Source: Boesenbergia rotunda | Lineage: Eukaryota; Streptophyta; Magnoliopsida; Zingiberales; Zingiberaceae | Direction of reading: 5' to 3' | Length of the DNA: 64,000 nucleotides | Assembly (NCBI GenBank): GCA_024364735.1 | Contig: JAGFNQ010006457.1 | Coordinates: forward strand, 124,001-188,000 | Shown: in pieces, positions 23,811-34,190 of the stretch | Position numbering within the stretch: position 1 is the first letter of the stretch | Layout: each line of letters opens with the position of its first letter | Position numbers and translations under genes: made by a program | The notes under the pieces: model-generated | The model's database searches: none | What the model saw: the letters and a program-made list of their open reading frames with translations, nothing else | Told to the model about the DNA's origin: nothing

Positions 23811-24544
23811 TCCCCCCGTGTTTAAAATTTCGAATGCCCGTTAATTAATTAAATTACTGACAATTTAAATTAATTAACTTCTGGATCCTTGACTAGTACC
23901 ACTCGACCTTATCATCATGCCGGATCAAATCCACCTGCAGGGTTTAGCATGATGAACCTTTCGAGCTCATCAAGGGGGCATCATCAACCCGACTCACCAG
24001 GACACGGATTCGTTCAATAATCAATGGCACATCATATTATTAATATTATCTCCCAACTTACCGGGCCTATCGATCTAACAGAATAGATCTCGCCCATTGG
24101 TAAATTAAAGAAATAATAGTTAATAATATATGCCCGTTATTATATCGGGATTAAGGGATCGTACTCCATAATAAAGTCTGAGGTCCTATCCAATTATCGA
24201 GTCAGTACAAATTAGATAGCCTCGTGTTTTGGTCCTGCTCAATGTACTCAAAGCACACTAGTGTAATCCTATGGTTAAGACCAACCACACCTAATTACAC
24301 TACAACCATTCCGATGGGTTGTCCAATTCCATCTCGGTTGTGAGCCTCTATTTATATTAAGCAAGGAACTGATAACATGATCTTCCGTGTGACACCACAC
24401 ACCATGTTATCTACAATGCAAAGTAATTGGACTTCATGCATGTACTAATATAAACAGGCACCTAGTGTAGTTTTGATTCTCTTTTCAAAATAAAGATGTT
24501 CATATATATAAAAGAAGCATGTCTTTTAGTATACACATCTAACA
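23811..24544 (-). repeat. Truncated 5' LTR of copia B1, 734 bp
   Basis: It aligns without gaps to 18788-19521 of the 3' LTR with about 9 mismatches, most of them transitions. It keeps the outer end (CTAACA) and the target duplicate but lacks the TATA box region, the transcribed part and the primer-proximal end. Confidence 0.92.
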
Positions 24545-24549
24545 ATACC
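24545..24549. repeat. Right target-site duplication (atacc) of copia B1
   Basis: This is an exact copy of 17178-17182, directly after the outer end of the 5' LTR. The Tekay gag region continues from here. Confidence 0.9.
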
Positions 24550-27190
24550 ATCAGAGGCAGGTCCATCAGTGCCACCAATGGCAGTTCCTGGAGTGCCATG
24601 AGTGGTACCCCCTGCCCAAGCGGGTTAGATTTAGGACAGAGCTCGGATTCCATTACTCGTAGCGTCTGTAAAGGGTCATTTCACACTGTTCCATGGAGAA
24701 CCAAATCCGTATGCTGCTCGTGCCTAATTGGAGACATTGGAGGGTACCTTCAGCTATATGACCCTCACAGACATAGAGAAGGTGGAGTTGGCTACATATC
24801 ACCTTCGAGATCAGGCTGTCACTTGGTGGAATATGCAGAAGACTATTATTGGTGGACAACCAATTTCTTGGGTTTTCTTCGCAAAGCTTTTGAGGGCAAA
24901 TATTACCCTGCTGCGTTTCGTACGTCCCGATGGCAGGAGTTTCTTGCTCTTCATCAGGGAGATCAGTAAGTTATGGAGTATGAGGCAAAATTCAATTGCC
25001 TAGTGGAGTTTTGTCCTCAGTTGGTGGCTACAGAGGATGAGCGGATGACACAGTTCACACTGGGCCTAGCTGGATATATCCAGTTACGTATGTTTGGATG
25101 GACACCTACTTTGTATCGAGAGGCTCTGGATCGGGCTTTACACATTGAGATGAACCAGCATCAGTTGTATTGTGATAAGATGAAAGGAAAGTAGATAACT
25201 CAGGGTTCAGCAGTGACACAGAAACAACAGACTGTTGAATAGAAGTGTAGTAGCAGGAGTCAAAGTACGCAGGAGACTTCTGAGCCTCAGTCTCGACCCC
25301 AAAAGTCTGGATGGTTTTTAGCAGGGTTCTGAGCAGACCCGAAGGTCTGCTACTGGTGGGGCTCATTGTTTTCAGTGTGGATCAAGGGACCACAGCAGAC
25401 CAGATTATCCCCTAGAACACCCCATCTGTTATTATTGTAACTTTCCAAGTCATGAGAGTCGAGGTTGTCCCCTAAAGGCTCAGCATAAGTCGGTAGCAGT
25501 TGCTCCCCAGGGAGGCTGATCGGGACAACAGAGGCCACAGTAAGGCAATCGTCAGACTCAGACGTCATCTCGACAGCAACAGATAGGACGTCAGCAGGCA
25601 ATTCCTCCACCAGTTCAGATTTATTGTATGTCTGGGCATGAGTACCCCTCACTAGGGACGTCTCAGTATTCTAGGACGGGGTCGTACTATCAGCAGCCAT
25701 ACCCAGCATACCAGCCTACAGTTTATCACCGTCAGCGGTCGACTCGAACTTCAGGTTATCAGCCCCAAGAGTCGGTTGGGCCTTCTGGATATTAGCCCTA
25801 GCAGACTACCGGACCTTCATCATCTCAGCCATAGTAGATTTTGGCATTGCCACCTCCAGCTCCAGAGATACGCCAAGTTTATGCAGTCATCAGAGAGGAG
25901 GCACAGCGGGCTGATGGATCGGTGTTCCGTGGTATGATTTTAGTTTATGCATTTCATGTTGAATTGCTTGTTGATACCGGTAGTTCTAGTTCTTTCATAT
26001 CACGGTTGTTTATGGGAACGATCAGTTGGTTGCCTACCATTAGATTACAATGACTATTAGTGTCTCTGCCATCCGGTGAGGTATTGGATATCATGCAAGA
26101 TGTCAAGGCATGTCCATTGGACTTCGGCGATTATAGTATCACCATGGATCTGTCAGTTCTCAAGATGGTAGAATTTGATATTATTCTGGGCATGGGCTCG
26201 TTGGTGGCTTATCATGCCATAGTTGATTGCCTAGCGAGGGTGGTCACATTTCGTCCTCCGAACCAACCCACGTTGGAATTCTTTGGCACCAGAGATGATG
26301 GGATTTCGATTATCTCTGCACTTTAGGCCCAGAAGCTTATGTCGTACGGATGTCAGGGTTTTCTTTTGTCACTTATCAGTACTGATGATAGAAGTAGCCC
26401 TCAACTCTCCGATGTTCATGTGGTCCGAGAATTTTCGGACGTATTTCCAGACGAGCTTCCTAGTTTGCCTCCTAGAAGGCAAGTCAAGTTTATGATTGAG
26501 TTGATTCTGGGTACTGCGCTGGCATCAAAGGCTCCGTATCATATGGCGCATAAGGAGTTAGACGAGCTAAAGGTCCAGATCAAAGAGTTGCTTGACAGGG
26601 GATTTATTCATCCTAGCGTATCTCCATGGGGTTCGCCAGTTCTCTTCGTAAAGAAGAAGGATGGTTCTATGAGCCTATGCATCGATTACAGGCAGTTGAA
26701 TGCAGTGACTATTAGCAACAAATATCCCCTACCTCGTATTAAAGATTTGTTTGATCAGTTGAAGGATACCTCAGAGTATTTTAAGATTGATTTATGGTCA
26801 GGATATCACCAGTTGAGGATCAGAGATTCTGATATCCAGAAGACAGCTTTCCGCACTCGGTATGGACATTACGAGTTTTTGGTAATGCCATTTGGGCTTA
26901 CCAATGGTCCTATAATATGTATAGATTTGATGAATCGGGTCTTTATAAAGTATTTGGATCAATTCGTTATTTTTTTCATCGATGACATCCTGATTTACTC
27001 TCATTCTGAGGAGGAATATGCGTGCCACCTTCGCATCGTCTTAGAGACGCTCCGGTGGGAGCAGTTGTATGCAAAGTTCAGTAAATGTGCTTTCTGGTTG
27101 TCTTCTGTGGGTTTTCTCGGACACGTTGTTTCCAGTAGATGTATCTCTGTAGATCCCCAGAAGATCGAGGCTGTCACCAGTTGGGAGCAG
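24550..27190 (+). pseudogene. Tekay gag, protease and reverse transcriptase (broken)
   Basis: This is the structural and enzymatic region of the Tekay element. The gag domain (24660-25190) shows LATYHLRDQAVTWWNMQKT in one frame and FLALHQGDQ then MEYEAKFN in others, so at least two frame changes exist. Two zinc knuckles follow near 25362-25470, the first damaged (last Cys to Tyr), the second CYYCNFPSHESRGC. The protease has LLVDTGSSSSFIS (about 25965-26003). Reverse transcriptase (26339-27190) keeps WGSPVLFVKKKDGSM, CIDYRQLN, YPLPRI and the catalytic FIDDILIYSHS. Several in-frame stops fit CAG-to-TAG changes. The reading stops at SWEQ, where the Athila-type element entered, and resumes at 50984 with PKSVQ. 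Short opposite-strand frames here are shadows. Confidence 0.86.
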
Positions 27191-28939
27191 TGATAACTAC
27201 CATTTTGCTAATCATTTTAGGCTCTTAAATCCATGTTTTGATCCACTTTTATATGCTTAATCTTGTATTTACATTAGATTCCATGATATATGTCTAATTT
27301 AGCTTTTGAATTCAATTCTTTCTATATTCGAGGTATTTTGGCACTAAAATTTGAATCTAATTTTGTTGGCTTTGAAGGATCATGGACCTAGATTGGATTG
27401 GATCAAATTGAGCCAGAGTTGGACTAGGATAAAGACGATCAAGCATTGGATCAATATGGGTCATCCGATCAAGGAGCAAGTAGATCTGAGCCATCTGTGA
27501 ACTTTTGATCAATCCAAGTTCAGGATAGGGCTAATCATGACCTCAGATCAAGATATGAAAGTTTGGACCAAATCAGAGTCCATTTGACCGTCGGATCAAG
27601 TGTGGGGGAGTTTCAACCGTCCATTCAAAAGGGGAGAGAGATGTGAGTCATCCATTGCAGATCCGATTGATCCCAGCTAAGGAGAGGTAGATATGACCGT
27701 CGGATGGAGATCTGGAAACTTTGGTTCAGATCTGAGAAGATCTGACCGTCGGATGAAGCCGGAACAATCACAGCCGTTCAAATTCAAAACGGATAACTTA
27801 AATCAAAATTTCCTCCACCACGCTTAGGGTCATCACGAGCTGTTCTGTTTTCTAGTTTTCTTCGCTGTTCTTCATCGGTTCTTCATCGGATCGCACGGTC
27901 ACATCAGATCTGAGCTTGGTTCAAGTTTCCAAATCGTCGGGATCGCGTCTCCATGAGGTTTTCAGACCAATTTGTCGCTGAGAAGAGCTAGGTGAGGGTT
28001 CGCCAGAGTTCTGCCATTTTCTGATCAATCCATACTTGTACTCCATTCTTCATCAATCGGAGCAAGTCAGAGGGGTTCTCTGAGTTGTTCTGAAGATTCC
28101 TGAGCCATCATCACAATACCACACATCAAGTACAAGGAGATCGGAAGAATGGTTCAGCTGAATGCAAATCTGAAGCTGGATTGATCGCGGAGGTCAAATT
28201 TCTGCCGATTTGTCGAGCTAGGGGGTTCATAGCTGATTCTTGTGTGATGGCAAGAAGGATTCGAATTAAGGGAAGGATTTGATGTTTAGTTTCTGTTAAC
28301 TTTCCTTTCTAAATTCTATTTCTTCCGTAGCTTAATTCTGTATCAGATCGCATTTCAACTACTGATCGGTCTATTCGACCGATCCAGGCAGCACCTGATC
28401 GGTCACCAGTCCGATCAGGCTTGTATCTGATCGGTCAACCGACGGATCAGGTAGTTTCAGCTTCAATTCAGCTCTGTTTCTTTTAAGCTTGTCTTGTTTC
28501 AGACTTTACAACTTTTCCATCTAGATACAAACTGCTTACATTAAATTTTAATTCTCGAATTCACTTAGTGCAGCTCCTTGCACTCAATTTTAGTCTTGAA
28601 TTTCAGTCTTACCATTTCAATTTGCATTGTTTAATTTTCAAATAGGTTAAGTTTAGTTGTTGTGAATTCCTAGTTAATTCCTGCTTAAGGTGAATTCATT
28701 TTGTTGCAACTGTTATTCCATTTATATTCAAAAACAAACCCCCAATTCCATTTGAAAACCCAAAACAACATCAAACGACAACAACTCTCAAGCTTGAATT
28801 AAACATTCACAACTAGTCATTGGAAAAATACGACCTGAGGCCCCTATACTACTCATTTTAATTTTGTTAGCCAAGAGTTTGCAGCTTATAAATATCTAAA
28901 TTTAAGGCTCATTCATGACACTAGTTATTGGGTCCATCA
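27191..28939 (+). repeat. 5' LTR of the Athila-type element, 1749 bp
   Basis: It is a near-identical partner of 49234-50983. The right edge is fixed by the primer site that follows. It contains GATCGGTC hairpins at 28355-28452. I see no strong TATA box. The mid-LTR is rich in GGATCAAG and CCGTCGGAT phrases that recur irregularly. Confidence 0.93.
28355..28452. repeat. Hairpin cluster built on GATCGGTC (5' LTR)
   Basis: Three inverted repeats lie in under 100 bp: GATCGGTC-tattc-GACCGATC; CCTGATCGG-8 nt-CCGATCAGG; and CTGATCGGTC-4 nt-GACGGATCAG (one mismatch). The 3' LTR copy at 50407-50494 has the last one perfect, with 10-bp arms at 50471-50480 and 50485-50494. Confidence 0.82.
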
Positions 28940-28944
28940 AATTT

Positions 28945-28963
28945 TTTGCGCCATTGTCAGGGA
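28945..28963 (+). other. Primer binding site, tRNA-Asp type (degenerate)
   Basis: The sequence TTTGCGCCATTGTCAGGGA lies five bases after the LTR end. It matches the usual Athila primer site (TGGCGCCGTTGCCGGGGA) with several changes, mostly transitions. The position and pattern are diagnostic of the lineage. Confidence 0.8.
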
Positions 28964-29076
28964 ACTAACTAGTTGAGTTTGTTTGATTTTAGCTTGTGTG
29001 CTTATTTCCATATTTTGTGATCTATTTCACTTGATTCATTTTGCAATATACATTTGCTGCGATTTGTGTTTGTTGT

Positions 29077-31903
29077 ATGTCCAAGTCTGTAGGTGGTGAT
29101 CTTGAGGAATTTGATCCTGAAATTTAGTGGACATTCAGAGAAAGGAGAAACCAAGGCAGAGTTTCAGAGGTTATTGAGATTATTCCTACTCAGCCTATTT
29201 CTACTCATTCAGGCAATCTCATGGCAGACCACCAGAAAACCATGAAAGAACTTGCAGCACCTGATGATGCTTTCCAGTACTCATGTATTGCCTACCCAGA
29301 GCTTACTGGTGATTTTGAGCTGAGATCAGGACTTATTCATCTATTGCCTAAGTTTCAAGGTCAATCTAGAGAAGATCCAAACAGACACTTGTATGAATTT
29401 CACGTAGTCTGCTCCACCATGAAGCCTCAGGGGATTTCTGAAGAGGATATTAAGTTGAGAGCATTTCCATTTTCCCTGACTGGAGCAGCTAAGGATTGGT
29501 TCTATTATTTGCCCACCGGACATGTATCTAGTTGGATTTCCATGAAGAAAGCATTTCTAGAGAAGTACTTCCCAACCTCCAGAACAACAATTATCAGGAA
29601 GAGTATCTGTGGCATTTAGCAAGTAGTGGGAGAGACACTATATGATTATTTGGAGAGATTTAACAAGTTTTGCTCAAGTTGCCCACAACACCAGATCAGT
29701 GAGCAGCTCCTTATTCAGTATTTTTATGAGGGTCTACTACAAATGGATAGGATTATGATCGATGCTGCAGCTGGAGGAGCCTTTGTGAACAAGACACCGG
29801 ATCAGGCTAGAGAATTAATTTCAAATATGGCAGAAAATTCATAGCAGTTTAGGAGTAGAGCTCTTTCCACTAGAGGGGTAAATGAGGTCCAGATGGTTTC
29901 TAATGAGCAAAAGGAGATCAAGAGTTCTTGGATGGAGCTTACCTCGTTAGTGAAGCAAATGACATTGAACAATGTAAGCCAGAATCCCAATTTTTTTTCG
30001 CCCCGACGGGCTAGATCGGATGGTAGGACGCCTGGCCATTTACATGGAGGTCTCAGGTTCGAGGGTCGCCAGTTGCGCACGGGGATAAAACCCTGGTCTG
30101 CTGGCATTAATTCCCTCGACCCCAGGCGCCTCACCACACCAGTGATAACCATGATTTACCTCCTCCGTGTTGGTCCTAGGGCGGGCTGGCGGGGGCACTG
30201 GGGCGAGCGTTTCGCCTTTTTACACAGAATCTCAATTTTTTGGTACCTCCACCTTCAACTCAAGTGATGAGGTTGTGTAGTATTTGCTCAAGCCAAGAAC
30301 ATAACTCTGATTTGTGTCCTAATCTCCAACAAAATGAATCACTAGCGGCTTTGACTAGAGGACAATTTCAAGCAAAGAATAACCCATACTCATCTACCTA
30401 CAATCCGGGATGGAGGGATCATCCAAATTTGAAGTATGGAAACTCATTTTATCAGCAAAACCCACCACAGCCCCTACAACAATCTCAACCAAATTTCCAG
30501 AATTTTTAGCCAAGTAATCAGCCTTTCCAACAATTTCAGCAGCCCTTTCATCAAACTCAGCAGCCTTTTCAAGGAAATCAGCAAGGGTTCCAAGGGAATC
30601 TGAATTTTCAGCAATCATTTCAACCCTCACAGCAAGGATATCAATCTTCACAGCAAATATTTCAGCCATACAATCAAAATTTCCAGCCCTCAAATCAACA
30701 ATTTCTGCCCCAACAATTTCAGCCCTCACCACAACAATTTCAACCCCAAATCCAGAATTTTCAGAGCTACAATTCTCAGCAAGTTCAACCAATTTTCCAG
30801 CCTAATTACCAACAATTCTCACAGCCAAATCAACCCTTTAATCAGCCCCAACAACCCCATTTTCAGAGTTCACAGCAGAGTAATAATTTTTAGCCTACTT
30901 CTTCATTTCAAGGCCAACCAAAGACCCATGCCAATCAAGGAGGTTATGGAGGATCTAGTGGGGTGAATGATCTACAACAAAGGCTAGAGGAAATGATGCA
31001 ACAAATTCTCTAACAACAATAAATTTTGCAACAACAACAAGGCCAACAAAAAAATGATTCTACCTTACAAAACATTGAGAGACACATTGGACAATTGGCT
31101 AGTGGAATGAATCAAATGAAAGCCCAAGGATCAAGTCAATTACCTTCTCAAGCTACTCCCAATCCAAAGGGAAATGTTAGTGTCATCACTTTGAGGAGTG
31201 GGAAGGTTGCTTCTAGTTCAAATGCTCTAAGGGCTGAATTTTCTGAAAATCGAACAGCAGCTAGTTTCCAAGCTCCAAACAACCCTGAAAAGTCTTCTAA
31301 ATCAGTTGGTTGCAATCCTAGTTCGAGCCTCACTCCTTCCTTAATTGATCCTGTGATTTTGGTGGAAAATAGAGGAGAAATCAGTGGCAAAAATGAGTTT
31401 ACCGCAGCTACTTCATTTGGAATTCCAGCTCAAGTTTCAACCCCACAAGTTTCGGCTCAAGAGGAGGAATTAAGGGTTCCTTTGCCCTTTTCACAGTGCA
31501 AGACTCAAGCCAAAAAGCAATTGGAGGAGGAGAAAGCTAAGGAGTATAATGAGTTTGTCAAACTTTTCAGTAAAGTGGAGATTAATGTACCTTTGTTGAC
31601 TATGATTAAATAAATTCCCAAGTATGCTAAATTTCTCAAAGATTTATGTGTTCACAAGAAGAAGTTGAAGGAGAATGAGTTGGTTAGCTTAGGGAAGAAT
31701 GTATCAGCACATATCCATTCCATCCCTCAGAAATGTGAAGATCTAGGGGTTTTTACTGTGTCTTGTGAGATTGGAAGGAACCTCTTCCATGATGCTATGT
31801 TGGACTTGGGAGCCTCAATTAATGTGATGCCCAGATCAATCTTTCAGATGCTTGGTATTGGTCCTTTGTAGCCCACGGGAGTGGTGATTCAGTTAGCAGA
31901 TAG
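29077..31903 (+). pseudogene. Athila-type gag and start of the protease (broken, holds a SINE)
   Basis: Gag starts at MSKSVGGD (29077) and contains the lineage-typical retrotransposon gag domain: MKELAAPDDAFQY, SGLIHLLPKFQGQ, VVCSTMKPQGI, AFPFSLTGAAKDWFYYLP and EKYFPTSRTT, then QISEQLLIQYFYEGL after a TAG at 29617-29619. A CCHC knuckle (CSICSSQEHNSDLC, about 30275) follows the SINE. Next comes a long Gln/Pro/Phe-rich linker (30440-30900) and a protease-proximal part with DLGASINVMPRSIF (about 31805-31845, active-site Asp). Nearly all stops replace Gln codons (CAG or CAA to TAG or TAA). The frame is cut by copia A1 after VVIQLADS and continues at 41696. Confidence 0.88.
29997..30225 (+). mobile_element. 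tRNA-derived SINE, about 229 bp, with 16-bp target duplications
   Basis: It is a GC-rich block in AT-rich gag sequence, flanked by agaatcccaatttttt (29981-29996) and agaatctcaatttttt (30226-30241), which match at 15 of 16 bases. Near its 5' end are a polymerase III A-box-like stretch (about 30009-30022, GGCTAGATCGGATGGT) and a B box (30056-30066, GGTTCGAGGGT), about 45 bp apart as in tRNA genes. It ends close to a T run (CCTTTTTACAC). Removing it joins QNPNF to VPPPSTQ and restores gag. Long variable duplicates and internal polymerase III boxes are hallmarks of SINEs. The family was not identified. Confidence 0.83.
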
Positions 31904-34170
31904 TGTTGGGACCGGGTGCATGTTGACAAGGATGCGGGTTCGTAATTTTAAAATTAATTACGTGCAGCGGAAGGTTTAGCATAAATAATTTCTCTAATTA
32001 TTTAACCACACATCTAAGCATACAATTTTATCTTGTGTAGACATGATTATATATTTAAAATTTTGCAGAAACATAAACTAATTTACGTATTACCTCGTGT
32101 AACTCGAAGGAAGGGACGAGATCCAACCGTAAGCGTCCCTTGGAAGCTCCGCCTCTATTCGCGTCCACGCCGAGTATCTTCGGGATGACTTCGCAAAGCC
32201 ACGAGTTTTGTGTTCTCGAGAACTACTAGATTCTCCAAGAACACGACAAGAAAAACTAAGAGAGAAGTCGAAAGACTAACCACAAAAGGATGGCCGGAAT
32301 CAAAATTCCGGTGAAGCAAAAGAAGAGACTTGTGGCAAAAGGATCCTTGCGGCAAATTCTAATTCCGGCAGCACCTTCTTCCGGCCAAGGGATGGCCGGA
32401 GCTTCCTTCTCCGGCAACAGTTGGTGGTCGGCAGGGAAAGGGCAGGGGCGGCCGGCTGGTGCTCCTTCTTGGGGCTAGTTGGCGCACGGCAAGAAGGGGA
32501 GAAGACAAGGAGAGAAAGAGAGGGAGAGAGCCTATGCCATCTATCTCTTCGATTATTCCCCAAGCCTTGCCTTGGGTCCTTTATATAGTGGCCTCTCAAC
32601 CATCAAGCCTCTCAAATATGGAATAACTTATTCAATCATGCCATGTTTGATTTTATATCATCGTTAAAATCATATTTTAATTCATGATAAAAATCAATCA
32701 AGTCTCTTCTCTCTTATGGAATAAATTTCCTTATCATGGTAAATCAATCCATGATTGATTTTATAAAATAAACCAATCCATGGTTCATTTTAATTTCCAT
32801 GAAAAATAAAGCAAACCTTGGTTTATTATAAAAACTTTATATCATCCATAATTTTATAAAACAAACCACACTTGGTTTATTTTATAAATTGAACCAAAAA
32901 CTTGGTTCTCTCCCTTTGTTGTGGCCGGCCAAGCAAAGAGAATGGAGGCCCTCTTTGGCCGCCCATCTAAGCCAAGCCCCAATGAATTAAACTTATTTAA
33001 TTCATCTATTATGTCTTCAAAAGACTTAGCCATTTTACGCTTCCGATGCGTCTCTGAAAAATTCAGATTCAACTTATCGTTTGGCTCAACCAAACCTAAT
33101 CTCTCTTGATTGGAAAATCCAATTTTCAACTCGTTTTAAATCCCTCGGATTACTCGTAGTGCGTGTGACTTAATAGGCTTTCGATTAATGTTGGTCGTCT
33201 ATAATTAATCAATTCTAGAACGATCATGAGTGGCACCTAGTAGTACATCATGATCCCCAATTAATCGAAAGATCAATGGTTGACCTCAGAAACAATTCTG
33301 AAACCTTCAGCAGCTATAATGAATCGTGCCCCATTCCCTTCACCATCTTATACCCACTTGGTTCAGGACATGGTCTATGTGTGTCAGTCCCCACTAGGCT
33401 GACTACGTCACACCTAGCCCAAGTAACGTTTTCTCGTCCTACGGATTCTAATTACTCTCATGTATTTAAGATATTCATACTCTGAACATGTTATGCTCTG
33501 GCCAGAGGCTTCGAGTAACAATCCGACGATAGGCCTCGGGTATACATCTCCTCGTAAGGAGTGGTGAATCCTTTGTAGGTTGTTCAAACATCTTCGGGCA
33601 CTTCGGCTTATACCCAATCATCCTGGGTCCACACCTCCTTGGAGATGCTTGCTTAAGATGTCAAAGTATAAGTCTCCATGACCAAGATGACTTGAACACC
33701 GCAAGTCAAAGGAACATCGCACTTAAGCTGCAGTAAGAACTTCACTGACATATCTATATGGAGACTACCATATGAAGTTTTACAGCCAGTCACTCCAATG
33801 AACTAGTTCCCTTAACTAGCATTCATGTTTATCTCCGGACATCTCAATTTCACCAGCCAGTGAGAATCAGTTGATTAGAGAATAACTCATGCTAGTCTCA
33901 ACAGAATTGATAGTGTCCGTATTTATCAATTTATCGACTAGGGACAATTTCAATACTTCACAATTGCACATGTAGAGATAATCACTAGTTGTGAATTCAT
34001 CATAAATTCTCTTATGCTTTGAATTGTATTGCGGGCATTCAGTAAATGAGTTTATGATCTCAATCAAATACACAAACATGTATACTCAAATAGTGAATAT
34101 TCATTTATTTAAATAAATGATTACAATCATAAGGCGATTGCCTTAGGACACTTCTCTCATATCACTAACA
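31904..34170 (-). repeat. 3' LTR of copia A1, 2267 bp
   Basis: It has a TATA box at 32580-32587 on the minus strand (TATATAAA). Compared with the 5' LTR it carries an extra 22 bp (31914-31935 region, beginning TGCATGTTGAC) near its inner-facing end sequence. The copia A2 LTR at 58013 has the same extra block. Confidence 0.92.
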
Positions 34171-34181
34171 AATTCCCACTT
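34171..34181 (-). other. Polypurine tract of copia A1
   Basis: The minus strand reads AAGTGGGAATT directly before the TGTTAGTGAT start of the 3' LTR. Confidence 0.88.
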
Positions 34182-34190
34182 GGCCTAATG

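Larger units (their letters stand above)
17183..24544 (-). mobile_element. Copia family-B retrotransposon (copy B1), young, 5' LTR truncated
   Basis: It is a 7.36 kb element on the minus strand with TG...CA outer ends (TGTTGGGT at 17183; CTAACA at 24544) and perfect atacc duplicates outside. The full 3' LTR is at 17183-19521 and a 734-bp piece of the 5' LTR at 23811-24544. Over the 734 shared bases I count about 9 differences (1.2 percent), so insertion was recent relative to its neighbours. The 5' LTR has lost its primer-proximal 1.6 kb together with the primer binding site. The single gag-pol frame is interrupted by only two stops. Two more family copies occur at 15628 and 56114. Confidence 0.93.

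Noticed and set aside
28355..28452. CRISPR-like array
   Set aside because: The repeats are inverted dyads of unequal spacing inside a plant LTR, with no constant direct repeat and spacer pattern.
30001..30225. Functional tRNA gene at the polymerase III boxes
   Set aside because: A and B boxes are present, but no cloverleaf with a proper acceptor stem or anticodon arm can be drawn; the 16-bp duplicates point to a SINE.
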